Assembly (NCBI GenBank): GCA_036491435.1
Contig: DASXBZ010000012.1
Span: forward strand, 10,949 to 74,948
From: Bog-473 sp036491435
Lineage (GTDB): Bacteria > Actinomycetota > Acidimicrobiia > Acidimicrobiales > RAAP-2
Direction: 5' to 3'
Length of the DNA stretch: 64,000 bases
Positions 8,308-16,720 of the stretch are shown one piece after another (the stretch's first letter is position 1; every line of letters starts with the position of its first letter). Under the pieces are notes generated by a model that was given only the letters and a program-made list of their open reading frames with translations, had not been told where the DNA came from and did no database searches. The position numbers and the translations under genes were made by a program.

Positions 8308-10365
8308 TCAGTGCGTGAAGAGCTGGACGGCCGAACCGGTCGGCACCGTCGATCCGATGGAGGGCTGCGTGCCGCTCACGTTGTTCGACGGGTTGCCCGA
8401 CACACCCGACGGCGTCAGCCCGGCTTGTTGCAACGCGGCGTCCGCCTGCTGGACGGAGTCACCCTTGACGTCGGGCACGGTCGTCGTCGGCGGTCCGGTC
8501 GACACGTTGACGGTCACGGCCGAGCCGTAGGGCGCCTGCGCCCCGCTCGCCGGCACCGTCGACACCACGTCCCCGTTCGGCACGGTCGGGTCCGACTGGT
8601 TGTGCTGGGTCGCCGTGAGCCCGACCGCCTGCAGCGCGGCCTGCGCCTGGGCGAAGGAGTACGTCTGCGGGATCTGCGGGACGGTCGCCGGCTCGTGCCC
8701 CAGCGACGGCACGAGCGTGATGGTCGCCCCGTACGGCGCCTTGGTCGGGTTCTGCGTCGAGCCGATCGTCCAGATGTCGAGCACCCCCGCCTGCACGTTG
8801 TTGTTGTAGGCCCCCGGCGCGCACACCGACTTGAAGTGCGCCGCCGTCAGCGCGGTCGACGCCTGGGCGCACGTCATGCCTGCAAGGCTCGGCACGGTCA
8901 CGTTGGGCGGCCCGTCCGAGACGACGACCGTGACCGTCGTCCCCTCCTTGACCGACACGCCGGCCTTCGGCTCCTGCGACACGATGTCCCCGGACCCCAC
9001 CGTGATCGACTTGATCGGCCGGCCCTCGGCCAGGGTCATGTGCACCTTCGCCAGCGTCGTCCGGGCCTCGGGGACCGTCATGTTCGCCAACGTCGGCGTC
9101 GGGTGCGACGGCGTGAACACGTTCGTCCCGAACGCCACCGCGAGGCCGGCCGCCAGCAGCACGAGCGCCAGGGCGACCCCGGCGATCACCCAGGTCCGGC
9201 GACCACCGAGCCCGTGACGCTGCCACCAGTGCTGACGCTTCGGCGTCGGCATCGGCGCCCCTCCGCCTCCACCGGATCCCCTCGAGCGGCCGAAGGCCTC
9301 GGCGTCGAAGACCTCGCCCGGCCCGGCCTTCGTTCCGACGGGGGCACCTGCCATGCCGGCCACCATCGTCCCCCCCGCCGCGACGGCCGTCGCGCCCGCG
9401 GCCGCGGCCGCACCCGCACCCGCAGCGCCCACCGCAGCGGTCTTGGTATCGGTCAGCTCGCCCACCCCCGGCGCCTGGAACGCCGTGATCGGGGCCGACT
9501 TCTCGAGATGCGGGAACACCAGCGGCAGCGGTGCCGGCGACGGCAAGGCCGCCGCCAACGCACCCAGCCGGGCAGACAACCCCGCCGCGTCCAGACGAGC
9601 CGACACATCCGGCGCCGCCGCACGCGCCAACACGTCGTCCAACGGCCCGAGAGCCGGGTCGTGCGGCAACGGCTGGCCGATGCGGGCCGCCAGCGTCCCC
9701 ATCGTCGTGTCCGTCACGAACGGGACCGTCCCCGTCACCGCCTCGTACAAGACCAAGGACAAGGAGTAGACGTCGGCGCGCCCGTCGACCGGCTTGCCCT
9801 CCGCCGCCTCCGGCGAGATGTACCGGGCCGTCCCCACCATCGCCCCCGCGGGCTCCGTCCACGCGGCCTCCGCCAGCGCACGGGCCACGCCGAAGTCGGC
9901 GATCCGCACCCGCCCCTCCTCGTCGAACAAGAGGTTCGCCGGCTTCACGTCCCGGTGGACGAGTCCCCGCACGTGCGCATAGGCGAGCCCCTGCGCCACG
10001 TCGGCCCCCAACGCGGCGGCCTGCGCATGCGAGAGCCGCACGCCGCGGTCCAACAGATCACGCAACGACCCCCCACCCAGGTACTCGAGCACGAGATACG
10101 GCTCGTCGTTGTCCTCGCCCCAGTCGAAGACCCGCAACACGTGTGGATGGTTCAAAGACGCGACCGACCGCGCCTCGGCCCGGAAACGCTTCAAGAACGC
10201 CTCGTCCGCGGCCAGGCCCGGCTGGAGCACCTTGACCGCGACATGGCGCTGCAACGACACGTCCTCGGCCAGATACACGTGAGCGGAAGCGCCGGTGCCC
10301 AGAGCGGAGAGCAGCCGGTACCGCTTCCCAAGGACCCGGCCGATGGAATCAGATATCAGGGGCAT
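8308..10365 (-). CDS. Transmembrane Ser/Thr protein kinase with four PASTA domains
   Basis: PknB/Stk-type receptor kinase, 685 residues. Kinase domain is about residues 16-270: glycine loop GTGASAHV, catalytic Lys45 in VAVKVL, HRDVKPAN with Asp139, DFG at 157-159, and SPEAAEGKPVDGRADVYSLS. A low-complexity Ala/Gly linker (about 310-345) leads to one membrane helix (about 392-413), then four extracellular PASTA repeats to the C-terminus. PASTA domains of this family bind peptidoglycan fragments or lipid II, coupling wall status to phosphorylation. Unusually it is next to ligA rather than in a pstP-rodA-pbp operon. Confidence 0.95.
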   Translation of the reverse strand: MPLISDSIGRVLGKRYRLLSALGTGASAHVYLAEDVSLQRHVAVKVLQPGLAADEAFLKRFRAEARSVASLNHPHVLRVFDWGEDNDEPYLVLEYLGGGSLRDLLDRGVRLSHAQAAALGADVAQGLAYAHVRGLVHRDVKPANLLFDEEGRVRIADFGVARALAEAAWTEPAGAMVGTARYISPEAAEGKPVDGRADVYSLSLVLYEAVTGTVPFVTDTTMGTLAARIGQPLPHDPALGPLDDVLARAAAPDVSARLDAAGLSARLGALAAALPSPAPLPLVFPHLEKSAPITAFQAPGVGELTDTKTAAVGAAGAGAAAAAGATAVAAGGTMVAGMAGAPVGTKAGPGEVFDAEAFGRSRGSGGGGGAPMPTPKRQHWWQRHGLGGRRTWVIAGVALALVLLAAGLAVAFGTNVFTPSHPTPTLANMTVPEARTTLAKVHMTLAEGRPIKSITVGSGDIVSQEPKAGVSVKEGTTVTVVVSDGPPNVTVPSLAGMTCAQASTALTAAHFKSVCAPGAYNNNVQAGVLDIWTIGSTQNPTKAPYGATITLVPSLGHEPATVPQIPQTYSFAQAQAALQAVGLTATQHNQSDPTVPNGDVVSTVPASGAQAPYGSAVTVNVSTGPPTTTVPDVKGDSVQQADAALQQAGLTPSGVSGNPSNNVSGTQPSIGSTVPTGSAVQLFTH

Positions 10366-10458
10366 CGGGCGGTTTTCAGGCTACCGACATCGCGCCCCGC
10401 TGCGGTGGACACCCCCCTACCAGCACGCCCATTGCCATACGGCCGCGCCCGGAACGCA

Positions 10459-12582
10459 TCACGGCAGCGCACCCGTCTCGAGCAGCGCGTCGAACCCCGA
10501 CGCGTCGATCGTCGGGATACCGAGCTCCTCGGCCTTCTTGGTCTTGCTCGCCCCTGGAGCGTCCCCCACGACGACGACGAAGGTCTTCTTCGACACGCTG
10601 CCCGGCGACTTGCCGCCCCGGGCCATGATCGCCTCCTCGGCCCCCTCCCGCGTGTAGCCCGGCACCGCTCCGGTGACCACCACCGTCTTGCCCGCCAGCG
10701 TCTGCTCTTGGGCATCGGCCGCCCCGGTTCCGCCGTCCGTCGTCCCGGCGGCCCCCGGCTCCTCCGTGTTGACTCCCGCCGCCCGCAGCCGCTCGAGCAC
10801 CGCCCCGTTTTGCGCCAGGAACTCTGCGACGCTTGCCGCGATCACCCCGCCCACGCCGTCGACCGCCGCCAGCGCCTCGCCGGCGGCCGCCTCGATCACC
10901 TCCAGACTCCCGAAGGCGCGGGCCAACGCCCTCGCCCCGGTCGGCCCCAGATGGCGGATCCCCAACGCGACCAGCAAGCGGCTCAGCGGCTGGGCCTTCG
11001 ACGCCTCGATCGCCGCCACCAAGTTGGACGCCGAGATCTGCGCAAAGCGCTCCAGCTGCACCAGCTGCTCGACGGTGAGGCCGTAGAGATCGGGCGGATC
11101 GTTGATGAGCCCCGCGCCCACGAGCTGGAACACGCGCTCCTCGCCCAGCCCCTCGATGTCCATCGCCCCCCGCGAGGCGTAGTGCGCGATCCGCTGCACC
11201 CGCTGTGACGGGCAGTCGATGTTGGTGCAGAACGTGTCGCTCTCACCGAGTAGGCGAGTAAGCGGCTCGCCACACGACGGGCACTTCGACGGGAACTTCC
11301 ACTTCGGCTTGCGCCGTGCCGGCACGCCCGGGCCTTCCTTGACGGGACCCACGACTTCAGGGATCACGTCGCCCGCCTTGCGCACGATCACCAGGTCGCC
11401 GGGGCGCACGTCTTTCGCCGCGACCTGGTCCTCGTTGTGCAACGTCGCCAAGCCGACCGTCGACCCGCCGACGAACACGGGCTCGAGCCGGGCGAACGGT
11501 GTCGCCCGGCCGGTTCGGCCGATGGAGACCATGATGTCGAGCAGCCTCGTCGTGCGCTCCTCCGGCGGGAACTTGAAGGCGATCGCCCACCGGGGCGCGC
11601 GGGAGGTGAAGCCGAGGGCGGCCTGGAGGGCGAAGTCGTCCACCTTGGCGACGACGCCGTCGATCTCGTAGGCGAGCGAATGGCGTTCCTCCTCGAGCTC
11701 CCGGCAGCGGGCGCCCACGGCATCCATGCCCTCCACCCGCCGGGCGTCGGGGCTCACCGGGAATCCGGCCTTGGCCAGTTGCGCCAGTGTCCCGGTCTGG
11801 GTCGTCGCCGGCCATTTGCTCTTCGCCGGGGCTCCCTCGACGAAGCCGACCGAGTAGGCCCAGAAGTGGAGTGGTCGTTTGGCGGTGACGGACGGGTCCT
11901 TCTGCCGCAACGCGCCCGCCGCCGAGTTGCGCGGGTTGACGAAGAGCCGTTCGCCCGCGTCGGCCTGGCGCTTGTTCATCGCGTCGAACTCGGCCACGGG
12001 CATGTAGATCTCGCCCCGCACCTCGAGCACGTCCGGATACGGGCCGCCCGCCTTGGCCAACTCGTGCGGCACGTCGCCGACGGTGGCGACGTTGGCGGTG
12101 ACGTCCTCGCCGGTGACGCCGTCACCGCGCGTTGCCGCCTGAACGAACCTTCCCTTCTCGTAGACCAACGACATGGCCACGCCGTCGACCTTCGGTTCCG
12201 TGGAGAACGCGAGCGACGCCAGGTTGAGGTCGGGCAGCGCCCGATGCACGCGTTCGGACCACGCGCGCAGTTCGTCCTCCGAGAACGCGTTGTCGAGGCT
12301 CATCATCGGCACCCGATGGCGGACCTCTTGGAACAGCCCCGACGGGGCGCCGCCACCCACGGTGAGCGTCGGCGAGTCGGGTGTGGCGAGTTCGGGATAG
12401 TCCGATTCGAGCTGGCGCAGTTCGACGATCAAGAGGTCGTACTCGGAGTCGGGGATCTCCGGTTCGCCCAGCGCGTAGTACAGCTCGTTGTGGTGCTGGA
12501 TCTGGGCCCGCAGCTCCTTCGCCCGGGCCGCTGCCTCCCGCGGCGCCTTTCCCTTCTTCCCGTCCGAGCCGCTTGCAACCAT
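10459..12582 (-). CDS. ligA: NAD-dependent DNA ligase
   Basis: Seals nicks in replication and repair using NAD. Domains in order: Ia NAD-binding (HHNELYYALGEPEIPDSEYD), adenylation with nucleophile Lys131 in EPKVDGVAMS, OB fold, a four-Cys zinc finger (CPSC...CTNIDC), helix-hairpin-helix repeats and a C-terminal BRCT domain (LAGKTVVVTGAVPG onward). About 707 residues, slightly longer than E. coli LigA because of a short insert before the BRCT domain. I start at ATG 12582, one base after the mnmA stop, rather than the ATG inside mnmA at 12624. Confidence 0.96.
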   Translation of the reverse strand: MVASGSDGKKGKAPREAAARAKELRAQIQHHNELYYALGEPEIPDSEYDLLIVELRQLESDYPELATPDSPTLTVGGGAPSGLFQEVRHRVPMMSLDNAFSEDELRAWSERVHRALPDLNLASLAFSTEPKVDGVAMSLVYEKGRFVQAATRGDGVTGEDVTANVATVGDVPHELAKAGGPYPDVLEVRGEIYMPVAEFDAMNKRQADAGERLFVNPRNSAAGALRQKDPSVTAKRPLHFWAYSVGFVEGAPAKSKWPATTQTGTLAQLAKAGFPVSPDARRVEGMDAVGARCRELEEERHSLAYEIDGVVAKVDDFALQAALGFTSRAPRWAIAFKFPPEERTTRLLDIMVSIGRTGRATPFARLEPVFVGGSTVGLATLHNEDQVAAKDVRPGDLVIVRKAGDVIPEVVGPVKEGPGVPARRKPKWKFPSKCPSCGEPLTRLLGESDTFCTNIDCPSQRVQRIAHYASRGAMDIEGLGEERVFQLVGAGLINDPPDLYGLTVEQLVQLERFAQISASNLVAAIEASKAQPLSRLLVALGIRHLGPTGARALARAFGSLEVIEAAAGEALAAVDGVGGVIAASVAEFLAQNGAVLERLRAAGVNTEEPGAAGTTDGGTGAADAQEQTLAGKTVVVTGAVPGYTREGAEEAIMARGGKSPGSVSKKTFVVVVGDAPGASKTKKAEELGIPTIDASGFDALLETGALP

Positions 12583-12583
12583 G

Positions 12584-13648
12584 TCAGGCGGCGATGCCCG
12601 CGCCGACCACGGCGTCGGGATCATCGGCGTCGTAGAGGGCCACCGTTTGCCCGGGTGCGACCGGCCGCTGGGCCGAGTCGAAGCGGATCACCAACCCGCC
12701 TCGCTCTTCGTCTGTGTCCACCGTGCACTGGATCGGTCGCCCGTGCGCGCTCACCTGCGCCACTGCCCGAGCGCCGGAGAAGAGCGGGCCGTCCACCCAC
12801 GTCACCGAGCCGCCCGGCAAGAACACAGACGAACGCGCCACCGCCTCTGCGCCGCCCACGGTGACGCGCCGCGCCGTCACGTCGACGTGCGTGACATAAC
12901 GCCGCTTGCCGTCGCCGCCGTGGCCCATACCGCGCCGCTGGCCGACCGTCACCAGCTCGACCGCGTCGACGGTGCCCGCCGGGTTGCCGGCGGCATCGAA
13001 GACCTCGCCGGGGTGCAGATCGAGTCGGCCGGCGAGGAACCCCTCCCGGCCCTCGGCGCTGCCGATGAAACAGACGTCCTGGCTGTCCGGCTTCATGGCC
13101 GTTCGGAGGCCGAGTCGGTGCGCGTGCTCCCGCACCTCGTTCTTTGTCATCTCCCCGACCGGGAAGAGAACACGGGCCAGCTCACCCTGGCCCAGCATGG
13201 ACAGCACATAGGACTGGTCCTTGGCATCGTCGACGCCCCGGCGCAACGAGAGAGGACCGCCGTGCGCCTCGGCCACGCGGGCGTGGTGACCGGTGGCCAG
13301 CCGGTCGAATCCCAGCCGATCGGCCCGGTGCAACAGGCGATCGAACTTGATCGTCCGGTTGCACTCGATGCAGGGATTCGGCGTCCGCCCCGCTGCGTGC
13401 GCCCCGACATATGGCGTGACCACGTGGTGGTCGAAGTCCTCGGTCAGGTTAAAGACGTGGTGGTCGATGCCCAGCTGCTGGGCCACCCGCCGCGCGTCCT
13501 CCACGTCGGCGACGGAACAACAGCCCGAGTCCGACTCGCCACCCCAGAGCTTGAGGGTGGCACCCACGACCTCATGGCCGTCTTGCACCAGGAGCGCGGC
13601 CGCGACGGAGGAATCGACTCCCCCGGACATGGCAACGAGCACCCGCAT
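12584..13648 (-). CDS. mnmA: tRNA-uridine 2-sulfurtransferase
   Basis: Puts the 2-thio group on the wobble uridine of Lys/Glu/Gln tRNAs. The PP-loop SGGVDSS is at residue 8 onward, the catalytic cysteines lie in NPCIECN and in DSQDVCF, and the C-terminal beta-barrel follows. About 354 residues, family length. Start ATG 13648 gives the usual MRVLVAMSGG; a GTG two codons earlier is also possible. It lies 21 bases after the cysteine desulfurase, which would supply its sulfur. Confidence 0.96.
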   Translation of the reverse strand: MRVLVAMSGGVDSSVAAALLVQDGHEVVGATLKLWGGESDSGCCSVADVEDARRVAQQLGIDHHVFNLTEDFDHHVVTPYVGAHAAGRTPNPCIECNRTIKFDRLLHRADRLGFDRLATGHHARVAEAHGGPLSLRRGVDDAKDQSYVLSMLGQGELARVLFPVGEMTKNEVREHAHRLGLRTAMKPDSQDVCFIGSAEGREGFLAGRLDLHPGEVFDAAGNPAGTVDAVELVTVGQRRGMGHGGDGKRRYVTHVDVTARRVTVGGAEAVARSSVFLPGGSVTWVDGPLFSGARAVAQVSAHGRPIQCTVDTDEERGGLVIRFDSAQRPVAPGQTVALYDADDPDAVVGAGIAA

Positions 13649-13669
13649 GCGCACAGTGTGCCAAACGGC

Positions 13670-14836
13670 TCAGACGGCCCGGCGCAGCGCGGCCGCCACC
13701 CTGGGCACCTCGGCGAGCGCGCGGTCGACGTCTTCGTCGGTCGTGTCGTGGCCCAGGGAGAATCGCACGGCCCCGACGGCCCAATCCCGGTCCACCCCCA
13801 TGGCGGCGAGCACGTGGCTGGGCTCGAGGGCGCCGCTCGCACAGGACGAGCCGCCGGACACACAGATCCCATTGCCGCCGAGGGCCACGAGCAACTCCTC
13901 CCGGTCCACGTCCGGCAGGCAGAGATGCAGATGCCCGGGCAGAACCGAGCTGCCGACGGGCACGGTGCGATGGGCCCAGGGCATCGCGGCCAGCAACCCT
14001 TCGGCCAGGCGGTCCCGCAACTTTGAAACATGGCTGACCGCGGCCGCCCGTTCCTTGCTGACGAGTTGGAGCGCGGCGGCCATCCCGACGGCGCCGGCGA
14101 CGTCGGGCGTCCCGCTGCGGCGCTCGCGCTCTTGTCCCCCGCCGTAGATGCGGGGCGACAGCGTCACGCGGGAGCTCACGGCCAAGGCGCCGGTGCCGAC
14201 CGGGCCGCCGAACTTGTGCGCGCTCAGGCCCACCATGTCGACGCCGGCGGCAACGTCGGCGAGGTCGAGGTACGGCGCGGCCTGGACGGCGTCGGTGAAC
14301 ACGTAGGCGGCCGGTGCGCGTCGCCGCACCGAATCGACGACGTCGGCCAACGGCTGGATGACGCCGGTCTCGTTGTTGGCCGTCATGACGGCGACCACCG
14401 TGCAGCGCGGGGAGAGGGTGCTGTCGAGCGCGTCGCGATCGATCAGCCCGGCGCGATCGACCGGCAGCTCGCGCACGTCGACGCCCATCTGGCCGGCCGC
14501 CTTCGCCGACTCGCGCACGGCGGGGTGCTCGACGGCCGACGCCAGCACGACGGCCTCGCCTCGGGTACGGAAGGCGGCCTCGGCGGTGCCGAGGACGGCG
14601 AGGTTGGCCGCCTCTGTCCCACCGGAGGTGAAGACGATCTCGCCGGGGTCGCGGCCGAGAAACGCCGCGACCTCGTCCCGGGCGTCCTCCAGGAGGGCGC
14701 GGGCGCGCTGCGCCGGCGGGTGGCTCCCGGTGGGGTTGCCGAGCTGGCGCTCGTGCACCGACGCCATGGCCGCGGCGACCTCCGGCCGCAGCGGGGTGGT
14801 CGCCGCGTGGTCGAGGTAGGTGATCGGGCTGCTCAT
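13670..14836 (-). CDS. Cysteine desulfurase, NifS/IscS family
   Basis: PLP enzyme that takes sulfur from cysteine and forms an enzyme persulfide for tRNA thiolation or Fe-S assembly. Visible: N-terminal YLDHAATTP, the substrate region TSGGTEAANLA, PLP Lys in SAHKFGGP, RSGTPDVAG, and the persulfide Cys in GSSCASG. At 388 residues it is family length. Immediate coupling to mnmA suggests its main job is 2-thiouridine synthesis, as in many actinobacteria; no scaffold gene is adjacent. Confidence 0.95.
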   Translation of the reverse strand: MSSPITYLDHAATTPLRPEVAAAMASVHERQLGNPTGSHPPAQRARALLEDARDEVAAFLGRDPGEIVFTSGGTEAANLAVLGTAEAAFRTRGEAVVLASAVEHPAVRESAKAAGQMGVDVRELPVDRAGLIDRDALDSTLSPRCTVVAVMTANNETGVIQPLADVVDSVRRRAPAAYVFTDAVQAAPYLDLADVAAGVDMVGLSAHKFGGPVGTGALAVSSRVTLSPRIYGGGQERERRSGTPDVAGAVGMAAALQLVSKERAAAVSHVSKLRDRLAEGLLAAMPWAHRTVPVGSSVLPGHLHLCLPDVDREELLVALGGNGICVSGGSSCASGALEPSHVLAAMGVDRDWAVGAVRFSLGHDTTDEDVDRALAEVPRVAAALRRAV

Positions 14837-14876
14837 CGGGGCCCCGCCGGAGGGAGTCCGGCGGTCGGGGGCGGTG

Positions 14877-16241
14877 TCAGCCGATCCATACCGTCTTTTG
14901 ATTCGTGAACTCTTTCAGGCCGAGCTCGGACAGCTCACGGCCGTAGCCCGACCGCTTCACGCCGCCGAACGGCATTTCGGGCGCGGAGACGACCATGGCG
15001 TTCACGAACACCTGACCGGCCTCGATCTCCTCGATGCAGCGCGCGATGTCGTCGGCGTCGTTGGCCCACACGCTCGAGCCGAGACCGAAGGTGGTGGCGT
15101 TGGCGGCGGCGATGGCGGCATCGAGGTCGGGAACGCGCAGCACGAGCGCCACAGGGCCGAAGATCTCCTCCTGCGCGATTGGCATGTCGGTGGTCACTCC
15201 GGAGAGAACGGTCGGGGCGAACCACCAGCCGTCGCCTGTCGGGATCTTGTCGCCGGCGTGCACCGTCGCGCCCTGCGCCCGCGCGTCCTCCACCTGCCGG
15301 ACGAGCTCGTCGCGCTGGGTCTCGGTCACGATCGGCCCCACGTCCGTGCTCGGTTCGAACGGGTCGCCGACCACGAGCGTGTCCATCCCCTCGACGAAGC
15401 GCGCCAGGAACTCGTCGGCGACGTCTTCGTGGACGATGAAGCGCTTGGCCGCGATGCACGACTGCCCGTTGTTCTGCACGCGTGCGGTGACGGCGGTGCG
15501 CACAGCGGCATCGAGGTCGGCCGACGGCAGGACGATGAAGGGGTCCGAACCTCCGAGCTCGAGCACGCTCTTCTTGAGCGCGTGGCCGGCGGCCGACGCC
15601 ACGGACATGCCGGCGCGCTCGCTGCCGGTGATGGTGACGGCCTTGATGCGCGGGTCGTTGATCAGATCGGCGACGTCCTTGGACTCGACGAACAGGTTGG
15701 TGAAGGCGCCTTGAGGGAGGCCGGCCCGGCGGAAGAGGTCCTCGATCGCCAAGGCGGTCTGCGGGACGTTGGAGGCGTGCTTGAGGAGGCCGACGTTGCC
15801 GACCATGAGCGCGGGCGCGGCGAAGCGCATCACCTGCCACATGGGGAAGTTCCACGGCATGACGGCGAGGACGGGGCCGATGGGCTGGTAGTGGACGTAC
15901 GACTTCTTGGCCGAGGTCGGGATGACCTGGTCGGCGAGCAGGCGTTCGCTGTTGTCGGCGAACCAGCGCAGCGACATGGCGCATTTGGCCACCTCCGCCT
16001 TGGCGGCGGCAAACGTCTTGCCCATCTCGGTGGTCAGGATCGTGGCGACGTCGGGGATCTCGCCCTCGAGGAGTTCGGCGGCGGTGATCAGGTGACGGGC
16101 ACGCTCGGCGTAGGTGGTGTGCCGGTACTCGGCGAAGGCCTTGACGGCCTGGTCCAGGAGTGCGTCGACCTCGGCCGAGGTCATGGTCGGGAATTCCTTC
16201 TCGACCTTCCCGGTGGTTGGGTTGGTGGTGGCGAAAGGCAT
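14877..16241 (-). CDS. Aldehyde dehydrogenase, succinate-semialdehyde type (GabD1-like)
   Basis: NAD(P)-dependent aldehyde dehydrogenase of 454 residues, the length of mycobacterial GabD1. Catalytic Glu lies in LELGGSDPFIV and the catalytic Cys in NNGQSCIAAKRF; the cofactor region PWNFPMWQVMR and C-terminal EMPFGGVKRSGYGRE are typical. The family converts succinic semialdehyde to succinate, the last step of GABA breakdown. Glutamine synthetase-like and gamma-glutamyl hydrolase-like genes about 4 kb away would fit that pathway, but substrate assignment by sequence alone is moderate. Confidence 0.88.
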   Translation of the reverse strand: MPFATTNPTTGKVEKEFPTMTSAEVDALLDQAVKAFAEYRHTTYAERARHLITAAELLEGEIPDVATILTTEMGKTFAAAKAEVAKCAMSLRWFADNSERLLADQVIPTSAKKSYVHYQPIGPVLAVMPWNFPMWQVMRFAAPALMVGNVGLLKHASNVPQTALAIEDLFRRAGLPQGAFTNLFVESKDVADLINDPRIKAVTITGSERAGMSVASAAGHALKKSVLELGGSDPFIVLPSADLDAAVRTAVTARVQNNGQSCIAAKRFIVHEDVADEFLARFVEGMDTLVVGDPFEPSTDVGPIVTETQRDELVRQVEDARAQGATVHAGDKIPTGDGWWFAPTVLSGVTTDMPIAQEEIFGPVALVLRVPDLDAAIAAANATTFGLGSSVWANDADDIARCIEEIEAGQVFVNAMVVSAPEMPFGGVKRSGYGRELSELGLKEFTNQKTVWIG

Positions 16242-16327
16242 GGTCCCAGTTTTACCCGCCGACGGTGGCTGGCGAGCCGGCGAGCCCCGGGAGTCCCGGG
16301 AGTCCCGGCCTTGGAGGTGGGAGCCGG

Positions 16328-16377
16328 GTCAGGACGTGTCAGGACTTGTGAGGTCTTGTGAGGTCTTGTCAGGTCTT
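16328..16377. repeat. Five tandem 10-bp repeats, consensus GTSAGGWCTT
   Basis: Units in order are GTCAGGACGT, GTCAGGACTT, GTGAGGTCTT, GTGAGGTCTT and GTCAGGTCTT, each exactly ten bases, about one helical turn. The array is upstream of the aldehyde dehydrogenase gene. It could be slipped-strand minisatellite DNA or a row of sites on one face of the helix for a regulator. Confidence 0.85.
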
Positions 16378-16400
16378 GTTGGGCCAGCCAGCCGCAGAGC

Positions 16401-16562
16401 GTGTACTTGAACCAGGTCCCCGCCAAGTACCCCGAGGCCATGCAGCTCAACGTCACCACGGCGGCTAACTACGACAAGAACGGCGGTGCTGCGGAGACGC
16501 TTGTGGCTGCGGTCGCCGAGAAGGTGACGACGGTCAGCACGGCTGCCAGCAAGCCACGGTGA
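16401..16562 (+). other. Short protein-like open frame, possible gene remnant
   Basis: From GTG 16401 a 53-residue frame reads like a real soluble protein C-terminus: MYLNQVPAKYPEAM, then NVTTAANYDKNGGAAETL, ending VAEKVTTVSTAASKPR. An internal ATG at 16440 is also possible. No convincing ribosome site precedes either, and the frame stays open upstream into the decamer repeats. It may be the surviving end of a deleted gene or a small orphan gene. I do not recognise the family. Confidence 0.25.
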
Positions 16563-16665
16563 GTGTTCCCGCCCATAGATCTCTCCCTCTTGCCGCACAT
16601 TATGGATGCTGCCGGCCCAAAAGGCGGGTCAAACAGATGCCATAGGGGGTGCCCGACAACTGCTT

Positions 16666-16677
16666 GTTCGTACGAAC
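16666..16677. promoter_or_regulatory. Perfect 12-bp palindrome GTTCGTACGAAC
   Basis: Self-complementary with no spacer; it lies 44 bases beyond the stop of the acyl-CoA ligase gene and about 425 bases upstream of the aldehyde dehydrogenase start. Function unknown; it could be a regulator site for a lost or unrecognised neighbour. Confidence 0.3.
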
Positions 16678-16720
16678 TGTTGGCCGTGATGAACGCCGGG
16701 CACGCGTCAGCGGCGACTCG

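Larger units (their letters stand above)
16242..16720. other. Non-coding gap of 479 bases with repeats and possible gene remnant
   Basis: No full-length gene is evident between the aldehyde dehydrogenase start and the acyl-CoA ligase stop. It holds a CCCGGGAGT-rich patch (about 16286-16310), a five-copy decamer array (16328-16377), a protein-like short open frame (16401-16562) and a 12-base perfect palindrome (16666-16677). The density of oddities is unlike any other gap in the window and may mark a past insertion or deletion. Confidence 0.6.

Noticed and set aside
8311..11208. A 965-residue open frame on the plus strand opposite the kinase and ligase genes
   Set aside because: It is antisense to two well-supported genes, has Arg/His/Gly-rich low-complexity composition typical of high-GC shadow frames, and no domain.
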